In this document: one piece after another, positions 1 through 5,461 of the stretch
Numbering within the stretch: the first letter of the stretch is position 1
How the letters are laid out: the number at the start of each line of letters is the position of its first letter
NCBI GenBank assembly: GCA_002366755.1
Contig: DFBV01000010.1
Location: 5,964-13,683 of the forward strand
Direction of reading: 5' to 3'
DNA from: Anaerolineales bacterium UBA3071
GTDB lineage: Bacteria; Chloroflexota; Anaerolineae; UBA3071
DNA: 7,720 bases
Position numbers and translations under genes: made by a program
Notes under the pieces: generated by a model
What the model saw: the letters and a program-made list of their open reading frames with translations, nothing else
Told to the model about the DNA's origin: nothing
Databases searched by the model: none

Positions 1-129
1 AGCATTGGGAGTTCCCACTATTGTATCAAAAAAGCATACAATCGTCTAAAAACTGTATACGTTGCTGAATGGACGGATAGTCAGCATCGACACAATTAGG
101 ACGACCTTTTTCGTTGCTCAAGGATGCAT
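1..129. other. AT-rich unassigned segment at left edge, possible foreign DNA
   Basis: This stretch is visibly richer in A and T than the rest of the window. It begins where the propeller homology of the neighbouring broken gene stops (after its Tyr-Arg codons near position 130). It contains two short palindromes: TGGGA/TCCCA at 6-17, and ATTGTAT/ATACAAT at 20-42. A minus-strand open frame runs through it and ends near position 26, but its peptide (containing GRPNCVDADYPS) matches no family I recognise. On the minus strand a promoter-like pair, TAGACG (48-43) and TACAAT (25-20) with a 17-bp spacer, points out of the window. The segment could be the end of an insertion or small repeat element, or ordinary intergenic DNA. 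I cannot decide between these from 130 bases. Confidence 0.35.
20..42. repeat. Perfect 7-bp inverted repeat with A-rich loop
   Basis: ATTGTAT at 20-26 and ATACAAT at 36-42 are exact inverted copies separated by nine bases containing six A's. On the minus strand the transcript would form a hairpin with a U-rich loop, but no U tract follows the stem, so it is a poor intrinsic terminator. The right arm's complement overlaps a possible leftward -10 box. An operator, the end of a mobile element or chance are all possible. Confidence 0.4.
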
Positions 130-963
130 CCGATAGGAGAAGTAGATGTCTGGATTGCCGTTTCGAGCGTCTGTTCAAACAACGTAGACGTTTCCAGATG
201 TATCCATAGCAATTCTTGGTGACCATTGGCTGGCAGTGCCAATGTCATCGTTGATCTTCACATTGGTTGCCCAGTTACCACCAGTAGGGCGATGGGAGAA
301 GTAAATGTCGCTGTTGCCATTGCGAGTGTCAACCCACACCGCATAGGCATTGCCTGAGGTGTCCACAGCGAAAGCAAAGCCTGGTACGTATAGCGAGAGT
401 CCTACAGTACCAGGGCCCTTGATGTTGCTACTCCAAGCTCTCTCTAGCCAGCGGGAGGAGTAGATGTAGGGATTGCAGCTAGTATTGTCACATCGACCAT
501 CTGGATCATCCCGATAGTCCATCCACACAGTATAGACATTGCCAAAGCCATCTACAGCAATGCGAGGCTCATTGTTCCATGCAGTGCCAGCGTCATCGTT
601 GACCTGCATGTTGACAGACCAGCGAGCCTCAACTGAGTGATTTCTCAGTGCCAAGGGTAGGTAGACGCGCGAGCCTGTCCACTCGTAGGCGCCCATATCG
701 GGCACAGCGTCGCGCGATGTGCCCTTGATGTCGTGCGCAGGCGCGCCGATTGGCGTGCCAGCGTCAATGCAGGACGAACCGACTTGCAGGTGGTAGTCGC
801 CGTTGGCAACATCTGCCAGGATGCCAGGGTCGGCGAGGGCCGGGGTCACTCCTCGCAATCCACATGGCAAGACCACGACTAACAGCATCGCCAGTCCCAC
901 GGTGATGCCCAACCGCAGGGTCCGCAGTCCTCGGTTTGACTGGGCCGATTTCAAGTTTGCCAT
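130..963 (-). pseudogene. Secreted beta-helix tail / BNR-like beta-propeller protein, interrupted by a nonsense codon
   Basis: The ATG at 963-961 has a good ribosome site (AAAGGAG, six bases upstream). Residues 1-44 form a signal peptide: a basic start, a hydrophobic core at about 19-33, and cleavage likely after PALA. Residues 45-96 (NGDYHLQVGSSCIDAG...DMGAYEW) resemble the very end of a right-handed parallel beta-helix protein, and VYLPLALRN (100-108) is a segment typical of exported Chloroflexota proteins. From about 115 on come propeller-type repeats of the form PRIAVD.FGNVYTVW.D.R and FAVDTSGNAYAVWVDTRNGNSDIYFS. In the third copy, GNVYVV is followed by TGA (177-175) where the other copies have TGG (Trp). 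The frame then continues with TDARNGNPDIYFSYR before homology ends near 130. The protein is probably an exported surface protein of unknown ligand, now inactivated. A truncated 262-aa product could still be made. It lies 38 bp behind the antitoxin-like gene, probably in the same transcript. Confidence 0.7.
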
Positions 964-1001
964 CGTTCGCTCCTTTCGTTTGGCTTCTGATTTTGCATAA
1001 C

Positions 1002-1334
1002 TTACCCATCCGCGCCCGGCGCAGTATGCGAACGCTGTACATCTATTCCCTCAACCCGCAGTTCGGCCTTGGCTAACTCCCAAGGGATTGCTTCCTCCTT
1101 GGCTTCGCGCAACGTACGGATTTCATCGGCGTCTTCCAGGTCTTCCAGTAGGGTCAATAGATCATCCCAAATCGCATAATCGAGCACCACAGCTTTCTTG
1201 TCGCCGCTGCTATCCACCAGGAATTGGGCCGTTTGCAGCGACTCAGCAACAGTCATTGGTCCGCACTTCCCTTGTTTGTCAGTTCGGATCTTCAAGGACA
1301 CGTAGGGGTGAATTGCGTCAGAGTCATCATTCAC
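1002..1334 (-). CDS. Orphan Phd/YefM-like antitoxin
   Basis: This is a small acidic protein of 110 aa from a GTG start at 1334, or 84 aa from the internal ATG at 1256. The core from residue 27 (MTVAESLQTAQFLVD) through AVVLDYAIWDDLLTLLEDLED to EEAIPWELAKAEL has the layout of Phd/YefM-type antitoxins. In these a short N-terminal DNA-binding fold is followed by a helical, acidic tail that wraps the toxin. The GTG start has G-rich sequence upstream and sits 18 bp behind the polA stop. The ATG start better matches the usual family length and has GGA-type sequence upstream, so I slightly favour it. Antitoxins of this family normally precede a RelE/ParE-type toxin. Here only 38 bp follow before an unrelated secreted gene, so no partner is present. 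It may act as a solitary regulator, guard against a toxin elsewhere, or be a relic. The family assignment is from sequence pattern only. Confidence 0.65.
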   Translation of the reverse strand: MNDDSDAIHPYVSLKIRTDKQGKCGPMTVAESLQTAQFLVDSSGDKKAVVLDYAIWDDLLTLLEDLEDADEIRTLREAKEEAIPWELAKAELRVEGIDVQRSHTAPGADG

Positions 1335-1352
1335 ATCCCCACACCCCCACTC

Positions 1353-4106
1353 TCACCAGCGCGGTTCCATCTCCAGCCAGTTCTGTCCCACCTTCAAATC
1401 CACCTTCAGCGGAGCGTCCAGTTCAAACGCTCCCTCCATAAGCTGCTTCACCAGTGGGGCGATGCTGGAGAGTTCATCGTCTGGCACTTCCAGCACCAGT
1501 TCGTCGTGTACCTGCAGGATGATGCGGCTGCGCAGGCCGCGCTCCTGCAGTGCGTTGTACAGCCGGATCGTGGCGATTTTGATGATGTCGGCGGCGCTGC
1601 CCTGCACCGGCATGTTGATGGCCGCCCGCTCGGCCGCCTGGCGCACGTTGGTGTGAGCCTTGCTACGCACGCTCAACTCCGGGAAGTAGCGCCGCCGCCC
1701 TAACAGCGTCTCCACGTATCCCTGCTCCCGCGCCTGCGCTCGCGTACGGTCCAGGTACTCTTTCACTTTGGGATAGGTTGCGAAATAGGTCTTGATGAAC
1801 TCTGTTGCCTCTTCCTGTGACATGCCCGTCTGCTGCGCCAGCCCGAAGGGCCCCTGGCCGTAGAGGATACCGAAGTTCACACCCTTGGCTTTGCGGCGTA
1901 TCTCACTGGTCACCTGATCCAACGGTACGCCGAGAACGGCCGCAGCGGTGCTGGCGTGAATATCCTCGCCGCGCTGGAAGGCGGCCAGCAGTCCGGGGTC
2001 TTGCGAGATGTGCGCCATCACCCGCAGTTCCACCTGTGAGTAGTCAGCGGCCAGAAACTTCCAGCCGCTCTGGGCCACGAAACCCCGCCGGATCTGCCGC
2101 CCCAGCTCGGTGCGGATGGGAATATTCTGGAGATTGGGGGCTGATGACGAAATGCGCCCGGTCACCGTCCCTGTCTGGTTGTACGAGGTGTGCACCCGCC
2201 CCGTGTGGGGATTGACCAACTCCACGAGCGCGTCCACGTAGGTGGACTTCAGCTTCGAAAGCTCCCGCTGCTCCAGGATGAGGTCAATGACTGGATGCTT
2301 GCCCCGCAGCCCCTGCAGCACGCTGGCTGCTGTGGAGTAACGCCCCGATTTCGTCTTTGGCACTCCTTGACGGGGAAGTTGCAGCTTGCTGAAGAGGGCA
2401 TCAGAGAGTTGCTGTGTGGAATTGATGTTGAAGGGATAGCCGACCAGGTCATGTATCCCCTGCTCCAGCTCTGCCAATCGGCTTGCCAGCATCTTCGACA
2501 TGTCCTGTAGGTAGGGCACGTCCAACGTCACGCCAGCTTGCTGCATGTCCACCAGCACCGGCACCAGCGGCATCTCCACGTCTTGGAAAAGACGGAGGAG
2601 CCCCTTGGCCTCCAATTCCGGGCGCAAGACCTTCGCCAGCCGGTAGGTCATATCCACGTCGGCAGCGGCATAGGGTGCGGCCTTGCTCAGTGGTACCCGG
2701 TCCATGGTGATCTGCTTCTTTCCCTTGCCGATAAGCTCGCTGATGGGTGTCATCTCCACGCCCAGGCGGGCGAAGGCCAGGTTCTTGAGGCCCAGGCTGC
2801 GGCTGGCGGGGTCGAGCAGCCATTGAGCGATCATGGTGTCGAAAAGCTCCCCGCGCGGCATGATGCCGTAGCGGCTCAGCACGGTCAGGTCGTACGCTCC
2901 GTTGTGGGCGGCCTTAGGGATGGTCACATCCTCCAGCAGCGGCTTGAGCCGCGCCAGCGCCTTGTCCAGCGGCAACTGCTCTGCCCCTATGTGGCCTACG
3001 GGAATGTAAGCGGCTTGGCCTTCGCCCCAGCCCAGGGCGACGCCCACCAGGTCAGCGAGCATGGGATCAGTGCTCGTCGTCTCCACGTCGAAGGCGATAA
3101 GATCAGCAGCCTGGAGCGTGTGTAGCAGTTCTTTCAGTGATTCCTCGGCGGTGATGATCTGGTATTGGGTACTGGATAGTGGCGCTTTCTGAACTTCCGG
3201 AGCCTCGCCGAATAGCGACAGTTGCTGCCTTTCCGGAGGGGTTGTCGGAGGGGTCAGCCGCTCCAGCAGGCTGCGGAATTGCAGCTCGCGGAAGAGTTCC
3301 ATCACCTGTTGGCGGTCGAAGTCTCCTACGCGGCACTCATCCAGGTCGAGGTTCATGTCCATGTCAGCCACGATGGTCACCAGTTGTTTGGACAGCAGGG
3401 CCTGATCCTCGTTTCCCTCCAGCGCCCGACGGGCCCTGCCGGTGATCTCCTCCAGGTGGTCGTAAACTCCCTCGACGCTGCCGTAACTCTGCAGCAGTTG
3501 CCTGGCTGTCTTGTCGCCCACGCCTCGCACGCCGGGGATGTTGTCCGATTTGTCGCCGGTGAATGCTTTGTAATCAATGAGTTGCTCGGGTTGCAGGCCG
3601 TAGCGGGCATTGATGCCTGCTTCGTCGTAGGTGACCGTGTCGCCGAAGCGGCGGCGGGAGGTGAGCACGCGGGTGTGCTCGTCAATAAGCTGGAAGGCAT
3701 CGGTGTCGCCGGTGACCAGCAGCGTCTCCAGGCTCTGCTGTGCTGCCTGGCGGCTGAGCGTGCCCAGCACGTCGTCCGCCTCGTAGCCCTCCACTTCGAA
3801 GATGGGGATGTTGAACGCTTCCACCACCTGGCGGATGCGGGCCATCTGCGTGCGCAACTCTTCTGGCATGGCCGGCCGATGCGCTTTGTATTGCGGGTAT
3901 TGCTCGTGGCGGAAGGTTCGGCCCACGTCGAAGGCCACGGCAATGTAGTCGGGCTTCTCGTCCCGCAGCACGTTAAGCAGCATGGAGGTGAAGCCGAAGA
4001 CGGCATTGGTCAGCTCGCCCTGGCTCGTCGCCAGTGTGGCTGGCAGGGCGTGGAAGGCACGATAGGCCAGGCTATGGCCATCAATGAGTACCAGTTTCTT
4101 GGGCAT
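1353..4106 (-). CDS. polA: DNA polymerase I (5'-3' exonuclease, proofreading exonuclease and polymerase)
   Basis: This cytoplasmic repair and Okazaki-fragment polymerase is 917 aa, the usual full length. Residues 1-290 are the 5'-3' exonuclease/flap domain: D9 in LVLIDGHSLAYRAFH, GYEADD at 107-112, VTGDTDAFQL at 131-140, and the helix-hairpin region TGDKSDNIPGVRGVGDKTA at 183-201. Residues ~310-500 are the 3'-5' exonuclease with a complete DEDD set: D340 and E342 (AFDVET), N402/D406 (HNGAYD) and Y479/D483 (YAAAD). Proofreading therefore looks active, unlike in Taq-type enzymes. Residues ~510-917 are the polymerase: motif A with D688 and steric-gate E693 (DYSQVELR), motif B R737, K741, F745, Y749 (RRKAKGVNFGILYG), and motif C H867-D868-E869 (QVHDELVLEVP). 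F745 is the residue expected for a polymerase that discriminates against dideoxynucleotides. The ATG start has GAGGTG five bases upstream. It is the first gene of a leftward run that includes the antitoxin-like gene. Confidence 0.98.
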   Translation of the reverse strand: MPKKLVLIDGHSLAYRAFHALPATLATSQGELTNAVFGFTSMLLNVLRDEKPDYIAVAFDVGRTFRHEQYPQYKAHRPAMPEELRTQMARIRQVVEAFNIPIFEVEGYEADDVLGTLSRQAAQQSLETLLVTGDTDAFQLIDEHTRVLTSRRRFGDTVTYDEAGINARYGLQPEQLIDYKAFTGDKSDNIPGVRGVGDKTARQLLQSYGSVEGVYDHLEEITGRARRALEGNEDQALLSKQLVTIVADMDMNLDLDECRVGDFDRQQVMELFRELQFRSLLERLTPPTTPPERQQLSLFGEAPEVQKAPLSSTQYQIITAEESLKELLHTLQAADLIAFDVETTSTDPMLADLVGVALGWGEGQAAYIPVGHIGAEQLPLDKALARLKPLLEDVTIPKAAHNGAYDLTVLSRYGIMPRGELFDTMIAQWLLDPASRSLGLKNLAFARLGVEMTPISELIGKGKKQITMDRVPLSKAAPYAAADVDMTYRLAKVLRPELEAKGLLRLFQDVEMPLVPVLVDMQQAGVTLDVPYLQDMSKMLASRLAELEQGIHDLVGYPFNINSTQQLSDALFSKLQLPRQGVPKTKSGRYSTAASVLQGLRGKHPVIDLILEQRELSKLKSTYVDALVELVNPHTGRVHTSYNQTGTVTGRISSSAPNLQNIPIRTELGRQIRRGFVAQSGWKFLAADYSQVELRVMAHISQDPGLLAAFQRGEDIHASTAAAVLGVPLDQVTSEIRRKAKGVNFGILYGQGPFGLAQQTGMSQEEATEFIKTYFATYPKVKEYLDRTRAQAREQGYVETLLGRRRYFPELSVRSKAHTNVRQAAERAAINMPVQGSAADIIKIATIRLYNALQERGLRSRIILQVHDELVLEVPDDELSSIAPLVKQLMEGAFELDAPLKVDLKVGQNWLEMEPRW

Positions 4107-4180
4107 GAGAACACCTCAAACTTCAAATCTGGTTTTTGGATGGTTTCCCCCTTGAGTGTTGTCGCTTTGACGTTGCCCAC

Positions 4181-4257
4181 ATATGACATCGAATCTCAAG
4201 GATTGAACGAACTTGGACAGTGCTCATTCGCAAAATCCTCCGTATTCGTTGTCATAT
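4181..4257. repeat. 14-bp imperfect inverted repeat upstream of polA, possible operator pair
   Basis: ATATGACATCGAAT (4181-4194) and ATTCGTTGTCATAT (4244-4257) are inverted copies with a single mismatch, separated by 49 bp. They lie 75-151 bp upstream of the polA start codon, where a regulator or promoter would be expected. The spacing is too long for a simple hairpin terminator but suits two half-sites for a protein that bends or loops DNA. The arms do not match a binding site I know. Chance is possible but unlikely for 13 of 14 bases in a short interval. Confidence 0.5.
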
Positions 4258-4380
4258 TCAGCCAACCATTACCAACAACGCTTCACAAGGAGACCACCGG
4301 TTTTTGGCTTTTTCCTCGTCCTATTTTACCTCGATTGAGCGCATTGGTCAAGGCGCTGCTTCCACGTCCATGGGTGGCGC

Positions 4381-4409
4381 TTCGCATTTCCGCTCTTTTG
4401 TGGTAGAAT
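4381..4409 (+). promoter_or_regulatory. Extended -10 promoter for the lipoprotein gene
   Basis: TAGAAT (4404-4409) matches five of six bases of the sigma-70 -10 consensus and is preceded by TGn, the extended -10 element. TTCGCA (4381-4386), with a 17-bp spacer, matches four of six bases of the -35 consensus. The ATG of the lipoprotein is 35 bp downstream, leaving room for a short leader with its ribosome site. The same TGTGsTAsAAT box occurs before the UPF0175 gene. Confidence 0.55.
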
Positions 4410-4444
4410 TGGGCAGCAGGAGAGATTGAAATGGAGAAACGCTC

Positions 4445-4951
4445 ATGAGACGCTGGTTGTGCTTGTTCGTCGTGGTGCTGCTGTTGGGTGCTTGTGGCAA
4501 GCCGCCAGCGCTGCCCACGCCGGTGTCGCCCACGTCCATCCCCCGTACACCTACACCTGTCCCGGCCACGGACGAGGAGGCGATCGTGCAGCTCCTGACT
4601 GCTGAGGGTGAAGGGGTGGTGCAGCAGGACATTGAGCGGCTGATGGAGATCTGGGCCGAGGATGGGGCGGTGATTGACGCTCGTCACACGCCCGATGACA
4701 CCAGCGATGATCTGACCTGGCGGGGGTGCGATGCCATCCGCCAGCGTTACGTGACGCTGGTGTTCCCCGGCAACCCCACCGCTGCTGGCGCCACCGATGT
4801 GCAATTGACCATCGAGGGCGATGCGGCCGAGGCGCACTCCACCACTCACATTGGTTCGGAGGTGGCCCCAGGCGGCGACCGCTGGACCTTTGCCCGGCGA
4901 GACGGACGCTGGTTCATCACCAGCCTGACCTACAACCTGGAGCCGGAGTAA
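4445..4951 (+). CDS. Lipoprotein with NTF2/SnoaL-like domain
   Basis: The 168-aa protein starts with a lipoprotein signal peptide: MRRW, a hydrophobic stretch at 5-14, and the lipobox LGAC with Cys17 as the lipidation site. The mature protein should therefore be anchored to the outer face of the membrane. A Pro/Thr-rich linker (about 19-41) leads to a domain at 43-165. Its pattern (EEAIVQLL...GVVQQDIERLMEIWAEDGAVI ... WRGCDAIRQRY ... DRWTFARRDGRWFITSLTYN) fits the NTF2-like fold of the SnoaL/DUF4440 group. The fold is a cone-shaped pocket used by enzymes and by pure binding proteins alike, so no reaction or ligand can be named. The start is supported by GGAG eight bases upstream. It has its own promoter and no gene partner on the same transcript that hints at a role. 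The lipoprotein call is strong and the domain call moderate. Confidence 0.8.
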   Translation: MRRWLCLFVVVLLLGACGKPPALPTPVSPTSIPRTPTPVPATDEEAIVQLLTAEGEGVVQQDIERLMEIWAEDGAVIDARHTPDDTSDDLTWRGCDAIRQRYVTLVFPGNPTAAGATDVQLTIEGDAAEAHSTTHIGSEVAPGGDRWTFARRDGRWFITSLTYNLEPE

Positions 4952-4977
4952 GTGGTTAAGCGTTCTTACCCGCTATG

Positions 4978-5041
4978 GAGGGGCCTCCTCGCCCCGTCGC
5001 AAGTTCTCAACCACGCTGGAACCGGGGCGGGGACGCCCCTC
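4978..5041. repeat. GC-rich palindrome (REP-like), 19-bp arms
   Basis: The left arm 4978-4996 (GAGGGGC...CGCCCCG) pairs with the right arm 5023-5041 (CGGGGCG...GCCCCTC) over 19 positions, with one mismatch and one G-U wobble. The loop is 26 bases. It begins 26 bp after the lipoprotein stop codon and would form a very stable RNA hairpin. No T run follows, so it is not a standard intrinsic terminator, though it may still slow polymerase or protect the 3' end. The form, a long GC-rich palindrome just behind a gene, is that of extragenic repeats found in many copies per genome. Only one copy is in the window. Confidence 0.6.
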
Positions 5042-5066
5042 GACAACGCTGATGAGTCCCGGGTAG

Positions 5067-5095
5067 TTGGGCTTCTGGCCAAGCTGTGCTACAAT
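5067..5095 (+). promoter_or_regulatory. Extended -10 promoter before the UPF0175/fabF run
   Basis: TACAAT (5090-5095) matches five of six consensus bases and is preceded by TGn in the context TGTGCTACAAT. A weak -35, TTGGGC (5067-5072), lies at a 17-bp spacing. The UPF0175 ATG is 52 bp downstream. I find no other promoter between here and fabF, so this one may also drive fabF. Confidence 0.5.
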
Positions 5096-5147
5096 GTTGT
5101 CAGCTAGATCTGGCATGGCACCTCGAACTGGCAAGCGGAGGAGTAGT

Positions 5148-5372
5148 ATGGCGCACCTGAGGACTATTACGCTGGAATGTGCTGATGAAGTCCTGATCTC
5201 ACTGAAGGCAAGTGCAGAGGAGTTCACTCAAGAGCCGAAGATGCTTGGGGCAGTCAAGCTCTTCGAACTGGGGAAGCTCTCTTCGGGACGTGCTGCCCAA
5301 CTGGAGGGAGTGTCCCGTGCCGAGTTTCTGTTAGCCAAGCCACCTGCCGGCGATAGCTCCATCCTCAGATGA
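5148..5372 (+). CDS. UPF0175-family antitoxin with an altered C-terminus
   Basis: The 74-aa product starts at the ATG at 5148, which has an excellent ribosome site (GGAGGAG, four bases upstream). Earlier in-frame starts would overlap the promoter. The sequence TITLECADEVLISLK.SAEEF ... AVKLFELGKLSSGRAAQLEGVSRAEFLL follows the UPF0175 pattern: a short beta-strand start, then a helix-turn-helix-like segment (SSGRAAQLEGVSRAEF, 45-60). UPF0175 proteins are commonly encoded just before DUF3368 PIN-like toxins and are regarded as their antitoxins. After about residue 63 the usual tail (a segment like RYGVSPF and an acidic helix) is missing. It is replaced by KPPAGDSSILR, and the stop overlaps the next ATG (ATGA). 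This looks like the left half of a deletion that fused the antitoxin gene to the toxin's end. DNA binding may survive, but toxin neutralisation probably does not. Confidence 0.7.
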   Translation: MAHLRTITLECADEVLISLKASAEEFTQEPKMLGAVKLFELGKLSSGRAAQLEGVSRAEFLLAKPPAGDSSILR

Positions 5373-5461
5373 TACAGGCATTGCAGGGTGCAGGCCTGTG
5401 GCTGAGTGAAGAGTTGGTGTCCTTGATACTTCGGAAGACAGGAGAAGGAGGATTGCTGTGA
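5357..5461 (+). pseudogene. C-terminal remnant of a DUF3368 (PIN-like) toxin
   Basis: In the frame ending at TGA 5459-5461, codons from 5357 give LHPQMIQALQG followed by AGLWLSEELVSLILRKTGE. This is the pattern I know from the extreme C-terminus of DUF3368 proteins (P.L..L..AG.WLSE.L...LR.AGE). The roughly 120 preceding residues, which would carry the PIN nuclease acidic residues, are absent, and a TAG at 5354-5356 closes the frame. An ATG at 5369 overlaps the antitoxin stop and could start a 30-aa peptide, but no toxin activity is possible. The last codons contain the fabF ribosome site and overlap its GTG. The family call rests on a short but characteristic stretch in the expected position after a UPF0175 gene. 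Confidence 0.65.
5445..5451 (+). promoter_or_regulatory. Ribosome binding site that fixes the GTG start of fabF
   Basis: AAGGAGG is a near-perfect anti-16S match ending six bases before the GTG at 5458. It lies inside the coding frame of the toxin remnant, so ribosomes finishing that peptide at 5461 would be delivered onto the fabF start. Confidence 0.7.

Larger units (their letters stand above)
4107..4444. other. Divergent intergenic region between polA and the lipoprotein gene
   Basis: No gene can be supported in these 338 bases, which are less GC-rich than the flanking genes. The region must hold promoters for polA (leftward) and the lipoprotein gene (rightward). I find a credible rightward promoter close to the lipoprotein and an inverted repeat on the polA side. 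No clear leftward -35/-10 pair stands out. The motif GGTTTTTGG occurs twice (near 4131 and 4300), which I regard as incidental. Open frames crossing the region on the plus strand are extensions of frames antisense to polA. Confidence 0.6.

Noticed and set aside
175..177. TGA read as tryptophan (alternative genetic code) in the secreted protein
   Set aside because: polA, fabF, the lipoprotein and the NERD-like gene read normally with TGG for Trp, and fabF and the UPF0175 gene end at TGA. A single-gene nonsense mutation explains the case.
3222..4406. Long plus-strand open frame (394 codons) opposite polA
   Set aside because: It lies antisense to conserved polA codons, gives no recognisable domain, and has the composition expected of a shadow frame in GC-rich coding DNA.
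4978..5041. GC-rich palindrome as a CRISPR repeat or attachment site
   Set aside because: There is only one palindrome, no regularly spaced direct repeats, and no integrase or tRNA gene nearby.
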